Positions 19,121 to 27,601 of a stretch of DNA of 60,252 bases are shown piece by piece. Where the stretch lies: contig JAZQUU010000021.1 of NCBI GenBank assembly GCA_045631485.1, forward strand, positions 1-60,252. The letters are read 5' to 3'. The position numbers and the translations under genes were made by a program. The notes under the pieces were generated by a model. The model did no database searches, had not been told where the DNA came from, and was given only the letters and a program-made list of their open reading frames with translations. The stretch is from SIG452 sp045631485. GTDB taxonomy: Bacteria; Bacillota; Clostridia; UMGS1840. The number at the start of each line of letters is the position of its first letter. Positions within the stretch are counted from its first letter, which is position 1.

Positions 19121-20401
19121 ATGGAAAAATTAGAAAATATGAAAATGGAAACAAAATGCTTGCACTCGGGCTACACTCCCAAAAACACCGAGCCCCGTGT
19201 GGTTCCCATTGTGCAGAGTACCACCTATGTGTATGATTCCACCGAGGAAGTAGCGTCCGTGTTTGACGAACCTACAAAATCCCTCATTTATTCCCGTTTT
19301 GCAAACCCCACCGTGATGGCGGTTGAAAATAAAATTGCCGAAATGGAAGGCGGCGTTGGTGCAATGTGTACCTCCTCCGGTCAGGCGGCAACTATGCTTT
19401 CTATTTTAAATATCTGTCAGGCAGGGGACAGCTTCTTAAGCACCACCGAAATCTACGGCGGTACCGTGAACTTGTTCTCTTATACCTTGAAAAAACTGGG
19501 CATCGAATGTATCTTTGTTCCTAAGGGTGCAACCGATGAAGAAATTGACAAATTATTTAAACCCAACACCAAGGCAGTATTTGGTGAAACCATCGCAAAC
19601 CCCGCATTAAGTATTTTAGATATTGAACGTTTTGCAAATATTGCCCATAAACACGGCGTTCCCTTGATTGTGGACAACACCTTTGCAACTCCCGTACTGT
19701 GCCGTCCTTTTGAATTCGGTGCAGATATCGTAATCCATTCCACCTCCAAATATATGGACGGCCACGCTGTTCAGGTTGGCGGTGTTATCGTTGATAGCGG
19801 TAAGTTCGACTGGACCAACGGAAATTTCCCCGAACTGGTGGAACCCGATGTGACCTATCACGGCATTTCCTATACCGAAACCTACGGTAAAGCTGCTTAT
19901 ATCATCAAAGCAAGAATGCAGCTGATGAGAGACTTTGGTGTGTATCCTGCCGCTCATTCCGCATTCCTTCTGAATATGGGGTTGGAAACTTTGGCAATCC
20001 GTATGCAGCGTTATTGCGAAAATGCAATGGTTGTGGCAAACTTCTTAAAAGAATCCGATAAAATCGAAAGCATCACCTATCCCGGTCTGGAAGGGGATGC
20101 AGGCTATGAACTGGGTAAAAAATATCTGTCCGGTTGCAGCGGCGTTATCTCCTTTGTGATTAAAGGCGGCAGACAGACTGCAATGAAATTTATGGATTCC
20201 TTAAAACTTGCATCCAACGAAGTTCACGTTGCCGATATCCGCACCTGTGTACTCCATCCCGCAAGTGAAACTCACCGTCAGTTAACCGACGAACAGTTGG
20301 TAGCTGCAGGCATTAACGCCGGTATGGTTCGTTTCTCCGTTGGCTTGGAAAACGTGGAAGATATTTTGGATGACATCAAACAAGCATTAGCACAGATTTA
20401 G
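19121..20401 (+). CDS. metY: O-acetylhomoserine sulfhydrylase (PLP-dependent)
   Basis: 426 aa Cys/Met-metabolism PLP enzyme. MetY makes homocysteine from O-acetylhomoserine and sulfide. Seen: TKCLHSGYTP at the start, YSRFANPT, TSSGQAA (phosphate-binding turn), HSTSKYMDGH with the PLP Lys, and PDVTYHGISYTETYG, which favours MetY over cystathionine lyases. Near the end, VRFSVGLENVEDILDDI is typical. The start at 19121 has GAAAGGA about 12 bases upstream. A methionine-gamma-lyase role is possible and would matter next to eutS-eutP (see finding). No terminator other than the repeat hairpins follows. Confidence 0.88.
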   Translation: MEKLENMKMETKCLHSGYTPKNTEPRVVPIVQSTTYVYDSTEEVASVFDEPTKSLIYSRFANPTVMAVENKIAEMEGGVGAMCTSSGQAATMLSILNICQAGDSFLSTTEIYGGTVNLFSYTLKKLGIECIFVPKGATDEEIDKLFKPNTKAVFGETIANPALSILDIERFANIAHKHGVPLIVDNTFATPVLCRPFEFGADIVIHSTSKYMDGHAVQVGGVIVDSGKFDWTNGNFPELVEPDVTYHGISYTETYGKAAYIIKARMQLMRDFGVYPAAHSAFLLNMGLETLAIRMQRYCENAMVVANFLKESDKIESITYPGLEGDAGYELGKKYLSGCSGVISFVIKGGRQTAMKFMDSLKLASNEVHVADIRTCVLHPASETHRQLTDEQLVAAGINAGMVRFSVGLENVEDILDDIKQALAQI

Positions 20402-20403
20402 GC

Positions 20404-20626
20404 TTGATAAAATGTGCCAAATGGATGAACCTCATCGCTCGCCGTACACATAGGTACGGCTTCGGATAACCCCTGCGGGTTCGGTTTCTCCATTTTGCAT
20501 CATTTTCTCTGCGCCTTAGAGTAAAGTGTGATAAAATGCGCAGAAACAATGAATCTCACCACTCGCAGTACAACAAAGTACAGCTTCGGGTTCGGTTTCT
20601 CCATTTTGCATCATTTTCTCTGCGCC
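20404..20626. repeat. Two tandem imperfect copies of a palindromic intergenic repeat
   Basis: Copy A 20404-20515 and copy B 20529-20626 share TGATAAAATG, a middle CTCGC...GTAC...GTAC, then a long common end from GGTTCGGTTTCTCC to TTCTCTGCGCC. Each can fold back: GCGCAGAAA near the start of copy B pairs with the TTTCTCTGCGC end, and GTAC blocks pair inside. The 289 bases between metY and the lipoprotein gene are almost wholly this repeat. Confidence 0.7.
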
Positions 20627-20689
20627 CGGTGGCAGGAGTGCTGCAAATTTGTCTCAAACAATAAAACTCCCGTAAAGGAGATTACTACT

Positions 20690-21337
20690 ATGAAATTACT
20701 GAAAAACATATTTCTGATTGTGTTATCCTGCATCTTGCTTGCAGGATGTGCAAGGCCTGCAAGTCCTGAGGATGAAGCTGCCATTCAGGCGGTTATCCAA
20801 GCTTACGACACAGCGTATTATAACTGGGATATGGAAGGCTTAAGCAAATGCGTGATGCCTGATTATCCGCTGGAAGATACCGAAACAATGCTCAGAAATG
20901 CATTGGGTATTTATGTGGAGCAGGGGGACCTGGTGTTAGAAGATATTGATAAATTCCTGGAGATTGAAAAGAAATATTATCAGTTGGGTGCCAAACAGCT
21001 TCAGTACCGTGGATGGGACATCAAGGTAAAGGGAGACAGCGCTACTGCTCTGATTACCTACGGATACCCCAATGCTGATGAAAATATCCCTTCTTACGGT
21101 GAGGAATTGACCGCACACCGTAACGAGCTTTTCCAAAGTGTTTGCGGAATGAATGAAGCAACCGCAAAAGCAAGTCTGTCTCCGGAAGAATTCAGTGCAA
21201 TTTATTTGCAGGTTACTGATATGGACTATGCAAGACGAAGCGAAAATGTTGGCTATATTGAGGACACCGTGGAGCTTCGCCTTAAAAGAGTTGACGGCAA
21301 TTGGCGGATTTCTGAATTGGTCCTGCCGGAAGAATAA
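20690..21337 (+). CDS. Lipoprotein with NTF2-like domain, function unknown
   Basis: 215 aa. Signal peptide with lipobox LLAGC, lipidated Cys at residue 19, so it is probably anchored to the outer face of the membrane. After a short linker, EAAIQAVIQAYDTAYYNWDMEGLSKCVMPDY is typical of NTF2/SnoaL-like folds, which act as binding or enzyme scaffolds. The C-terminus (VELRLKRVDGNWRISELVLPEE) is the last strand pair of that fold. The ATG at 20690 follows AAAGGAG by 9 bases; a longer frame from 20528 runs through the repeat and is not used. Monocistronic, with a terminator. Confidence 0.8.
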   Translation: MKLLKNIFLIVLSCILLAGCARPASPEDEAAIQAVIQAYDTAYYNWDMEGLSKCVMPDYPLEDTETMLRNALGIYVEQGDLVLEDIDKFLEIEKKYYQLGAKQLQYRGWDIKVKGDSATALITYGYPNADENIPSYGEELTAHRNELFQSVCGMNEATAKASLSPEEFSAIYLQVTDMDYARRSENVGYIEDTVELRLKRVDGNWRISELVLPEE

Positions 21338-21344
21338 AAGAATG

Positions 21345-21378
21345 AAAGAAGTTGTATCCCGGATGCAACTTCTTTTTT
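21345..21378 (+). terminator. Rho-independent terminator after lipoprotein gene
   Basis: AAGAAGTTG(T)ATCC pairs with GGAT(G)CAACTTCTT and ends in a run of six T. Confidence 0.88.
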
Positions 21379-21441
21379 GTATAAAAAATCACCCGACGAT
21401 AAGTTTTCTTTTGTAATTCTTTACAAAAATTGAAAATATGT

Positions 21442-21470
21442 TTGACATTTATTCTCTTTTATGATAATAT
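21442..21470 (+). promoter_or_regulatory. Promoter and leader of the asd-dapA-dapB operon
   Basis: TTGACA (21442-21447) and an AT-rich -10 (TAATAT at 21465-21470 with 17-bp spacing). The leader holds a small hairpin, ACGGATTC (21511-21518) with GAATCCGT (21526-21533), ending about 28 bases before the ATG. I see no lysine riboswitch in it. Confidence 0.6.
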
Positions 21471-21561
21471 ATATTATGTATAGAAATGTATATCTATCCA
21501 TAGATAACAAACGGATTCCGATGGAGAATCCGTGGTGAACCATAAAAGGAGACAGACAGCT

Positions 21562-22638
21562 ATGAAACAGTATAACGTAGGGATTGTAGGCGCAACCGGT
21601 ATGGTTGGACAGAGATTTGCAATCTTATTGGAAAACCACCCCTGGTTTCGTGTAACCGCTTTGGCGGCATCCGCACGTTCCAAAGGTAAAACTTATGAAG
21701 AAGCAGTAGGTTCCCGTTGGGCAATGCCCACTCCCATGCCTGCTTCTATGAAAGATATGGTGATTTACGATGCCACAGGCGATATTGATGAAATCGTAAG
21801 TCAGGTTGATTTTGTGTTCTGTGCAGTGGATATGCCCAAAGACGAAATCAAAAAACTGGAAGAAGCGTATGCGAAAAAAGAATGTCCCGTGGTTTCCAAT
21901 AACTCCGCACACCGTTTTACTCCCGATGTGCCCATGGTAATTCCGGAAATCAACGCTGACCATATCAAAGTAATTGATGACCAGAGAAAACGTTTGGGCA
22001 CCAAACGCGGTTTTGTGGCTGTAAAATCCAACTGTTCTTTGCAGAGCTATGTGCCTGCAATTCATCCGCTGATGGATTTGGGCGTAACCAAGGTGTTATG
22101 TTGCACCTATCAGGCGATTTCCGGTGCAGGAAAAACCTTTGAAACCTGGCCCGAAATGGTGGATAACGTAATCCCCTATATCGGCGGCGAAGAAGAAAAG
22201 TCCGAAAAAGAACCCTTAAAAATCTGGGGCAGGGTGGAAAACGGGGAAATCAAACCCGCATCCGCACCCTTATTTACCGCACAGTGTATCCGTGTTCCCG
22301 TGTCTGATGGTCACACCGCAGCGGTGTATGCATCCTTTGATAAAAAGATTCCCATGGAAGAAATTATCAAACGTTGGGAAACTTATAAAGGAAGAGCACA
22401 GGAACTGGAATTACCCTCCGCTCCCAAACAGTTCCTCCACTATTTCACCGAAGATAACCGTCCTCAGATTAAATCCGAAAGAAACTTAGAAAACGGTATG
22501 GCGGTTTCTATCGGCAGACTCCGTCCCGACAGTATGTTTGACATCAAATTTGTTTGTATGTCTCATAACACCCTCCGCGGTGCGGCAGGCGGTGCAGTTC
22601 TTTTGGCAGAACTTCTGTGCGCAGAAAATTACATCTAA
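21562..22638 (+). CDS. asd: Aspartate-semialdehyde dehydrogenase
   Basis: 358 aa. Reduces aspartyl-4-phosphate to aspartate semialdehyde with NADPH, the branch point to lysine/diaminopimelate and threonine/methionine. Seen: Rossmann GATGMVGQRF at the N-terminus, KSNCSLQSY with the active-site Cys, AISGAGKTFETWPEM, RVPVSDGHTAAV with the catalytic His region, and NTLRGAAGGAVLLAE at the C-terminus. The length and motif spelling match the archaeal/fungal-type subfamily often found in Clostridia rather than E. coli Asd. Start chosen at 21562 after AAAAGGAGAC. Confidence 0.93.
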   Translation: MKQYNVGIVGATGMVGQRFAILLENHPWFRVTALAASARSKGKTYEEAVGSRWAMPTPMPASMKDMVIYDATGDIDEIVSQVDFVFCAVDMPKDEIKKLEEAYAKKECPVVSNNSAHRFTPDVPMVIPEINADHIKVIDDQRKRLGTKRGFVAVKSNCSLQSYVPAIHPLMDLGVTKVLCCTYQAISGAGKTFETWPEMVDNVIPYIGGEEEKSEKEPLKIWGRVENGEIKPASAPLFTAQCIRVPVSDGHTAAVYASFDKKIPMEEIIKRWETYKGRAQELELPSAPKQFLHYFTEDNRPQIKSERNLENGMAVSIGRLRPDSMFDIKFVCMSHNTLRGAAGGAVLLAELLCAENYI

Positions 22639-22686
22639 GCATTATTTTTTGATAAACGATTCTCACTAAGGAAAGGATATGAGAGT

Positions 22687-23577
22687 ATGGCAAACCCCAT
22701 TTTTACCGGCAGCGGTGTTGCAATTGTAACCCCCTTCCACGAAAACGGTGTTGATTTTGAAAGATTAACCGAGCTTTTGGAATTCCATGTGGCAAATGAT
22801 ACCGATTCTATTATCATTTGCGGTACCACAGGAGAAGCTTCCACTATGCCCGATGAAGAGCATTTGTCTGTGATTGAGCATGCGGTGAAAGTAATTAACA
22901 AACGAATCCCCGTAATTGCAGGAACCGGCTCCAACGATACCGAGCATTGTATCAAACTGTCTCAGGCGGCAGAAAAATTGGGCGTGGACGGTCTGTTGGT
23001 TGTAACCCCGTATTACAACAAAACTTCTCGCCTTGGTTTAATCAAGCACTACGAAGCAGTTGCTGACTCCGTAAACATTCCCATTATTTTATATAACGTA
23101 CCCGGAAGAACCGGCATGAATATTCCGGTTCCCACCTTAAAAGTGCTTGCAAAGCATAAAAACATTGTGGGCATTAAAGAAGCAAGCGGCAACATTTCCT
23201 ATACTGCTCAGATTGCGGCGAAAGTGCCGGAATTAGACATTTATTCCGGTAACGATGATATGATTGTGCCCGTAATGTCTTTAGGCGGTAAGGGAGTTAT
23301 CTCTGTGCTTGCAAACGTGGCTCCCAAAGAAACTCACGAGCTTTGCGCAAGTTACTTAAGAGGCGATGTGGAAACCGCAAAAAATCTGCAGTTAAAATAT
23401 CTGGAACTGGTGGATGCACTCTTTATCGAAGTGAATCCCATTCCCGTAAAAACTGCCATGAACCTGATGGGTATGAACGCAGGCAAGTTAAGAATGCCTC
23501 TTTATGAAATGGAAGAGGGCAACCTTGCCACATTAAAACAGGCAATGATTGATGCAGGCATTCCCGTAAAAGCGTAA
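22687..23577 (+). CDS. dapA: 4-hydroxy-tetrahydrodipicolinate synthase
   Basis: 296 aa TIM-barrel aldolase condensing aspartate semialdehyde with pyruvate, the first committed step to diaminopimelate and lysine. Seen: GTTGEAST near residue 45, VTPYYNKTS with the Tyr of the proton relay, YNVPGRTGMN, and VGIKEASG with the Schiff-base Lys. Normal length. It follows asd after 48 bases with GGAAAGG upstream of the ATG and precedes dapB by 14 bases, so all three are one operon. Confidence 0.95.
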   Translation: MANPIFTGSGVAIVTPFHENGVDFERLTELLEFHVANDTDSIIICGTTGEASTMPDEEHLSVIEHAVKVINKRIPVIAGTGSNDTEHCIKLSQAAEKLGVDGLLVVTPYYNKTSRLGLIKHYEAVADSVNIPIILYNVPGRTGMNIPVPTLKVLAKHKNIVGIKEASGNISYTAQIAAKVPELDIYSGNDDMIVPVMSLGGKGVISVLANVAPKETHELCASYLRGDVETAKNLQLKYLELVDALFIEVNPIPVKTAMNLMGMNAGKLRMPLYEMEEGNLATLKQAMIDAGIPVKA

Positions 23578-23591
23578 GGAGAAAATGTTCA

Positions 23592-24350
23592 ATGATTAAA
23601 GTTGCAATTAACGGCATCAACGGCAAAATGGGTAAAGTTTTGTCCAATGCAGTAAGAACCCAGGAAGATATGGAGCTTGTATGCGGCTTCGATATTTATG
23701 ATGACGGAAATAACGGTTGTCCCGTTTATAAAGCGCCGTCCGATTGCCCCGATAAAGTGGATGTGGTGATTGATTTTTCTCATCCCGCATTGTTTGAGGG
23801 ATTGATTGAATATGGCATATCCACCAAAACACCTTTGGTGATTGCCACCACGGGCTTATCCCCAGAGCAGAAAGAAAAAATGGTGGAGGTTTCCAAAGAA
23901 ATCGCTGTTTTCCATTCTGCCAATATGTCTTTGGGTGTTAATTTACTCATTGACCTGGTAAAACAGGCGGCACAGGTGCTCTATGGCAACTTTGATATTG
24001 AAATCATTGAAAAACATCATAATCAGAAAATTGATGCTCCCAGCGGCACCGCTCTGATGATTGCCGATGAAATTGCAGATTCGTTGGATGATTCCATGCA
24101 GTATGTGTATGACCGTCACAGCGTGAGAAAGAAACGCGAGAAAACAGAAATCGGTATCCACGCCGTTCGCGGAGGCACCATTGTGGGTGAACACGAAGTG
24201 CTTTTTGCAGGCAAGGATGAAATGATTTCCGTAACTCACACCGCCACCAGTAAAGAAATTTTTGCAACGGGCAGTATCCGTGCGGCTCGCTTCCTGGCAG
24301 GCAAACAAAACGGTTATTATTCTATGCGTGATGTAATTTCCAATCAATAA
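23592..24350 (+). CDS. dapB: 4-hydroxy-tetrahydrodipicolinate reductase
   Basis: 252 aa. Reduces the DapA product with NAD(P)H. Seen: N-terminal Rossmann INGINGKMGK, IATTGLSPEQ, the signature EKHHNQKIDAPSGTA with catalytic His and Lys, and the C-terminal AARFLAGKQNGYYSMRDVI. Normal length. Ribosome site AAGGAG precedes the ATG. Third gene of the operon; the double-ACT gene follows after 46 bases with AGAAAGGA upstream. Confidence 0.95.
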   Translation: MIKVAINGINGKMGKVLSNAVRTQEDMELVCGFDIYDDGNNGCPVYKAPSDCPDKVDVVIDFSHPALFEGLIEYGISTKTPLVIATTGLSPEQKEKMVEVSKEIAVFHSANMSLGVNLLIDLVKQAAQVLYGNFDIEIIEKHHNQKIDAPSGTALMIADEIADSLDDSMQYVYDRHSVRKKREKTEIGIHAVRGGTIVGEHEVLFAGKDEMISVTHTATSKEIFATGSIRAARFLAGKQNGYYSMRDVISNQ

Positions 24351-24396
24351 TGAACCTCAAAGCGAAGAATCTCTTCGCAGAAAGGACCTGATTCTT

Positions 24397-24858
24397 ATGG
24401 CAAAGAAATTTGATATTCGTTACACAGACCATGTGGCATTAGTCACTTTAAACAACATCAAAAGCGATGTGGAATCCTTACACAAGGTATTTGAAATCGT
24501 TTCTGATGAAGGAATCTGTGTGGATATGATCAGTCAGACCGCACCTTTAAACAATGCGGTGAATGTTTCCTTTACCGTGAACGATAGTGACACGGCAAAG
24601 GTGATTGCAATCATTTATAAATTCAAAGAAGTGTTTGCAACCTTAACCACCCAGATTCTCTCCAACAACACCAAGGTGTTGATTTCGGGAGAATTTATGC
24701 GAAATGAATTTGGTGTTGCTACCCGTGTGTTATCCGTGTTGGCAAAAGCGCAGATTCCCATTTCTTTAATTACCACCGCAGAAACGGAAATTTCTTTGTT
24801 GGTAACCGAAGAAAATGCGCTTCGCGTAAAACAGGTGATGGAAGAATTAAATCAGTAG
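24397..24858 (+). CDS. Stand-alone tandem ACT-domain protein, aspartokinase regulatory-domain-like
   Basis: 153 aa. The sequence matches the two C-terminal ACT domains of aspartokinase with no kinase domain: HVALVTLNNIKSDVESLHKVFEIVSDEGICVDMISQT forms ACT1, and VLISGEFMRNEFGVATRVLSVLAKAQIPISLITTAETEISLLV forms ACT2. ACT domains of aspartokinase bind lysine or threonine. In Bacillus and Corynebacterium a free beta subunit arises from an internal start inside lysC; here it is a separate gene in the asd-dapA-dapB operon. It could bind a separately encoded aspartokinase or sense lysine on its own (inference). A strong terminator follows. Confidence 0.8.
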   Translation: MAKKFDIRYTDHVALVTLNNIKSDVESLHKVFEIVSDEGICVDMISQTAPLNNAVNVSFTVNDSDTAKVIAIIYKFKEVFATLTTQILSNNTKVLISGEFMRNEFGVATRVLSVLAKAQIPISLITTAETEISLLVTEENALRVKQVMEELNQ

Positions 24859-24892
24859 AAAAAGGGGAGAAGTGTGTCTTCTCCCTTTTTAT
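24858..24892 (+). terminator. Rho-independent terminator after the lysine-pathway operon
   Basis: AAAAGGGGAGAAG pairs with CTTCTCCCTTTTT across a short loop. The next gene starts only 16 bases beyond, so it must be read through or use a promoter inside. Confidence 0.85.
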
Positions 24893-24907
24893 ATTTCGGA
24901 GTTTCTT

Positions 24908-26614
24908 ATGAAAAAAATTGTAGCTTGCTTGATATTATGTATTTTAATGATGACTCAAATGGTAGGTGCAACGGTTGTGGATACCAATGCTCCTTATTTC
25001 GGAGACTATCTGTTTGTGTATAACCCCACAGATGCCAATGTTACCTTTTCGCCGTCTGTTTCGACTTTATCTCATTCTATGATGAGTGTGCAGGGTGAGG
25101 ATGGTGCAGATTGCGATGTGCAAATTGATTGGGTGCCCGATTATTCGGAGTTAGTGCTTCCAAATGATTTGCAGCTGCAATCCCAAATACGCCGATTGGA
25201 TGCCCCGATATTGTATTCTGCAAACAGTTCTGTTGGGCGAAATTACAACTACATTGTTACAAATCTGATTACGGGAAACTATTATACTCAGAAATTCATC
25301 TGTCAGGCAACGGGGCAGTATTGCAATATTTTGGTGGAACCGGATTCCAAAGGTGCTGCCAAAATATCAAGAGCAGATGCCCAAAAGGTAGCGACGGAGT
25401 TTGATAATCATATTCAGCCTTTTATGGTGGAAAATTTCGGAGATTATTACACCTATCTCGGCACCGATGCTACTGGAACATATTTGCTCCCCTCCAAAAA
25501 TTTAAAGATGGATATTCTTTTATATGATATCCAGGACGGTTATAACGGCACCACCAATCGTTCCTATGTGGGAGGTTATACCGATTTAACCGACTTTATC
25601 GGTGAAAATTTAGGTGGAAACGGTAACAAATGTGGAATTTTGCATATTGACATTTATCCTTTGATGGGAACAAGCGGCACTCTCGATGTGGAAAAATCCT
25701 ATTCCACCATTGTCCACGAATTTCAACATCAGATTAATTATTCCGACAGTTTGTATGATTATTTTACCGGCGTTACCGACTTTTATATCAACGATGCATG
25801 GTGGAGCGAAGCCTTTTCCATGGCGGCAGAACACTTATACACAGGAGAACCCTTAACCTATCGTATTAGCAGTTATAATCGGGCAACCAACTCCACACCC
25901 TTACGAAACGGATTGGTGTTGGGGTACTTAGATTATTCCGAAAATAATGACAATATAGCCTCCAACTACGGTGCTTCCTATCTGTTCGGGCAATATCTGC
26001 GTTGTCAGACCAAGCATTTAGCAGGTGGCGGCAATCAGATTTACCGTACGGTTCTGGAACAAACGGGAACCGATTACACCACAATTTTAGCAGGACTTTC
26101 TTCTATCGGGTATGAGCACACTCCCGAAACATTTTGGGAACTGTACTTAAATTTCCGTATGGCAACTATTTTAAAAAATCCGTCGGGACCTTACGGGTTT
26201 GCAGGAGAAAAGACCTTTGCCGAACTTGTTGACAATGCCTATACCGGCACCGCAAACCTGACCTTAAAACCCGGGGCGGCAGTTGTTTTGCCAAGACCCG
26301 AAAATTTCATTCCGACCAACAACAATCTTTTTTATACTTCATTTTCCAACCGTGGTGAGTTTACTTACGATTTAAATGCCGTATCCGATTCTGTAATCAA
26401 TGTGACTCACGGAGAGCTTCCTCAAAGCGGAGTCACCTTCTTGGCAGTTGGGTATGATGATGAACTTAAAATGTTGGGTGCCGATGAAATCCCGTTTTTT
26501 GAAAATCAGGAAAATTACAGTTATACTTTACCAAAAGAATCGGTGATTCGTAAATTTTTCCTGCTTTCATCGGACGGCAGTTTCAAGCCGTTGGCATACG
26601 CCGAAACCAGATAA
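24908..26614 (+). CDS. Secreted zinc metalloprotease (HExxH, M30/hyicolysin-like)
   Basis: 568 aa. Signal peptide about 1-21 (KK, hydrophobic core, GATVV). HEFQH at 270-274 is the gluzincin zinc motif, and about 30 residues on WWSEAFSMAAEHLY gives the downstream Glu ligand. The HEFQH...W(x)(N/S)E..S..AE pattern resembles peptidase family M30. The N-terminal region (about 25-150) looks like a beta-rich prodomain, and the C-terminal 150 residues are a beta-sandwich-like extension. The start is the ATG at 24908 with CGGAG upstream. No anchor is visible, so it is probably released. Substrate unknown. Confidence 0.78.
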   Translation: MKKIVACLILCILMMTQMVGATVVDTNAPYFGDYLFVYNPTDANVTFSPSVSTLSHSMMSVQGEDGADCDVQIDWVPDYSELVLPNDLQLQSQIRRLDAPILYSANSSVGRNYNYIVTNLITGNYYTQKFICQATGQYCNILVEPDSKGAAKISRADAQKVATEFDNHIQPFMVENFGDYYTYLGTDATGTYLLPSKNLKMDILLYDIQDGYNGTTNRSYVGGYTDLTDFIGENLGGNGNKCGILHIDIYPLMGTSGTLDVEKSYSTIVHEFQHQINYSDSLYDYFTGVTDFYINDAWWSEAFSMAAEHLYTGEPLTYRISSYNRATNSTPLRNGLVLGYLDYSENNDNIASNYGASYLFGQYLRCQTKHLAGGGNQIYRTVLEQTGTDYTTILAGLSSIGYEHTPETFWELYLNFRMATILKNPSGPYGFAGEKTFAELVDNAYTGTANLTLKPGAAVVLPRPENFIPTNNNLFYTSFSNRGEFTYDLNAVSDSVINVTHGELPQSGVTFLAVGYDDELKMLGADEIPFFENQENYSYTLPKESVIRKFFLLSSDGSFKPLAYAETR

Positions 26615-26669
26615 ATAAGCACCGAAAATAAAAAAATATAAAAAATCATAAAAAATTGCGAAAAAAAAC

Positions 26670-26698
26670 TTGACAAATAAAAGGTTTTATATTATAGT
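26670..26698 (+). promoter_or_regulatory. Promoter of the rpsF-ssb-rpsR operon
   Basis: TTGACA (26670-26675), 17-bp spacer, TATAGT (26693-26698). This is one of the strongest promoters in the window, as expected for ribosomal protein genes. Confidence 0.85.
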
Positions 26699-26705
26699 AT
26701 TATAG

Positions 26706-26793
26706 GTTATGTGTGAAAGCACATCCTTGCCCTATCCAAAGGGGATAAGGCTGCTGAGCAAAACTTGCTCAATTCCATAAGGAGGTGAAAAAG
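26706..26793 (+). promoter_or_regulatory. rpsF leader with hairpins (possible S6:S18 autoregulatory RNA)
   Basis: The leader folds into TGTG-AAAG-CACA, then CCTT...AAGG enclosing TATCC/GGATA with an unpaired GCCC on the 5' side, then GAGCAA-AAC-TTGCTC before AAGGAGGTG. From the literature, an S6:S18-binding leader motif with a CCG-containing bulge controls many rpsF operons. The arrangement here is similar, but I could not confirm the exact motif. Confidence 0.4.
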
Positions 26794-27090
26794 ATGAGCG
26801 AAATCAAGAAAAATTATGAAGCAATGTTCATCGTAAACGCAAATTTAGGTGAGGAAAAAATCAGTGCAACTGTTGAAAAATTCAAAGCATTGATTTCTGC
26901 CAACGGCGAGCTTACCAAGGTTGAAGAAATCGGTAAGAAAAGACTGGCATATCCGATCGAAAAAATGAGCGAAGGTTACTATGTGCTTTGCGAATTTACT
27001 TCTTTAACTGATTTCCCCCGCGAATTAGAAAGAAAATTCAACATTTCTGACGCGGTAATTCGTTCTTTAGTAATTGCTAAAGGCGAATAA
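26794..27090 (+). CDS. rpsF: 30S ribosomal protein S6
   Basis: 98 aa, normal length. Binds 16S rRNA together with S18. Seen: YEAMFIVNANLGEEKI, KRLAYPIEKMSEGYYVLCEFTS and ERKFNISDAVIRSLVIA, typical S6 blocks. Start set at the ATG at 26794 preceded by AAGGAGGTG; the GTG at 26785 lies inside that ribosome site. First gene of the conserved rpsF-ssb-rpsR trio. Confidence 0.96.
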   Translation: MSEIKKNYEAMFIVNANLGEEKISATVEKFKALISANGELTKVEEIGKKRLAYPIEKMSEGYYVLCEFTSLTDFPRELERKFNISDAVIRSLVIAKGE

Positions 27091-27118
27091 TTCCCACAAG
27101 GAATTTTGAGGTGACATT

Positions 27119-27559
27119 ATGTTAAACAAAGTAATGCTGATGGGTCGTTTAACCCGTGACCCTGAATTAAGAGCTACTCAGAGCGGAGTTTCCGTTGTGA
27201 CCTTTACTTTGGCGGTGGATCGTAATTTCCAGCGTCAGGGCGAAGAAAGACAGGCTGATTTTATCAATATTGTTGCATTTCGGCATACCGCTGATTTTGT
27301 GAAAAAATATTTTGTAAAAGGTCAGCTGGCTTGCGTATGCGGCTCTATTCAGACCAGAACATGGGAACAAGACGGCAAGAAAAACTATGTAACCGAAGTT
27401 ATTGCAGAAGAAGTTCACTTCACCGGTGACCGTCGTGATAATAACGGTTCCAATTCAGGTTATCAGGCACAGCAAAGACCTTCTAACGACGGATTTATTC
27501 AGGATGGACCGGTCAATGACGGTTTTATGACCGTGGAAGACGACCAGCTCCCGTTCTAA
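27119..27559 (+). CDS. ssb: Single-stranded DNA-binding protein
   Basis: 146 aa. OB-fold protein that coats single-stranded DNA in replication and repair. Seen: MLNKVMLMGRLTRDPELR at the start, FTLAVDRNFQ, ADFINIVAF, RTWEQDGKKNYVTEVIAEEV, and a flexible Gln/Asn-rich tail ending DDQLPF, the acidic tip that recruits partner proteins. Middle gene of the rpsF-ssb-rpsR operon; ribosome site TTTTGAGGTG. Confidence 0.96.
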   Translation: MLNKVMLMGRLTRDPELRATQSGVSVVTFTLAVDRNFQRQGEERQADFINIVAFRHTADFVKKYFVKGQLACVCGSIQTRTWEQDGKKNYVTEVIAEEVHFTGDRRDNNGSNSGYQAQQRPSNDGFIQDGPVNDGFMTVEDDQLPF

Positions 27560-27601
27560 CATCCCCAAGAAGGAAGAAAATTTTAAAGGAGGATATTAAA
27601 A

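Noticed and set aside
21471..21561. Lysine riboswitch in the asd leader
   Set aside because: The leader is only about 90 bases with one short hairpin, far too small for the lysine aptamer.
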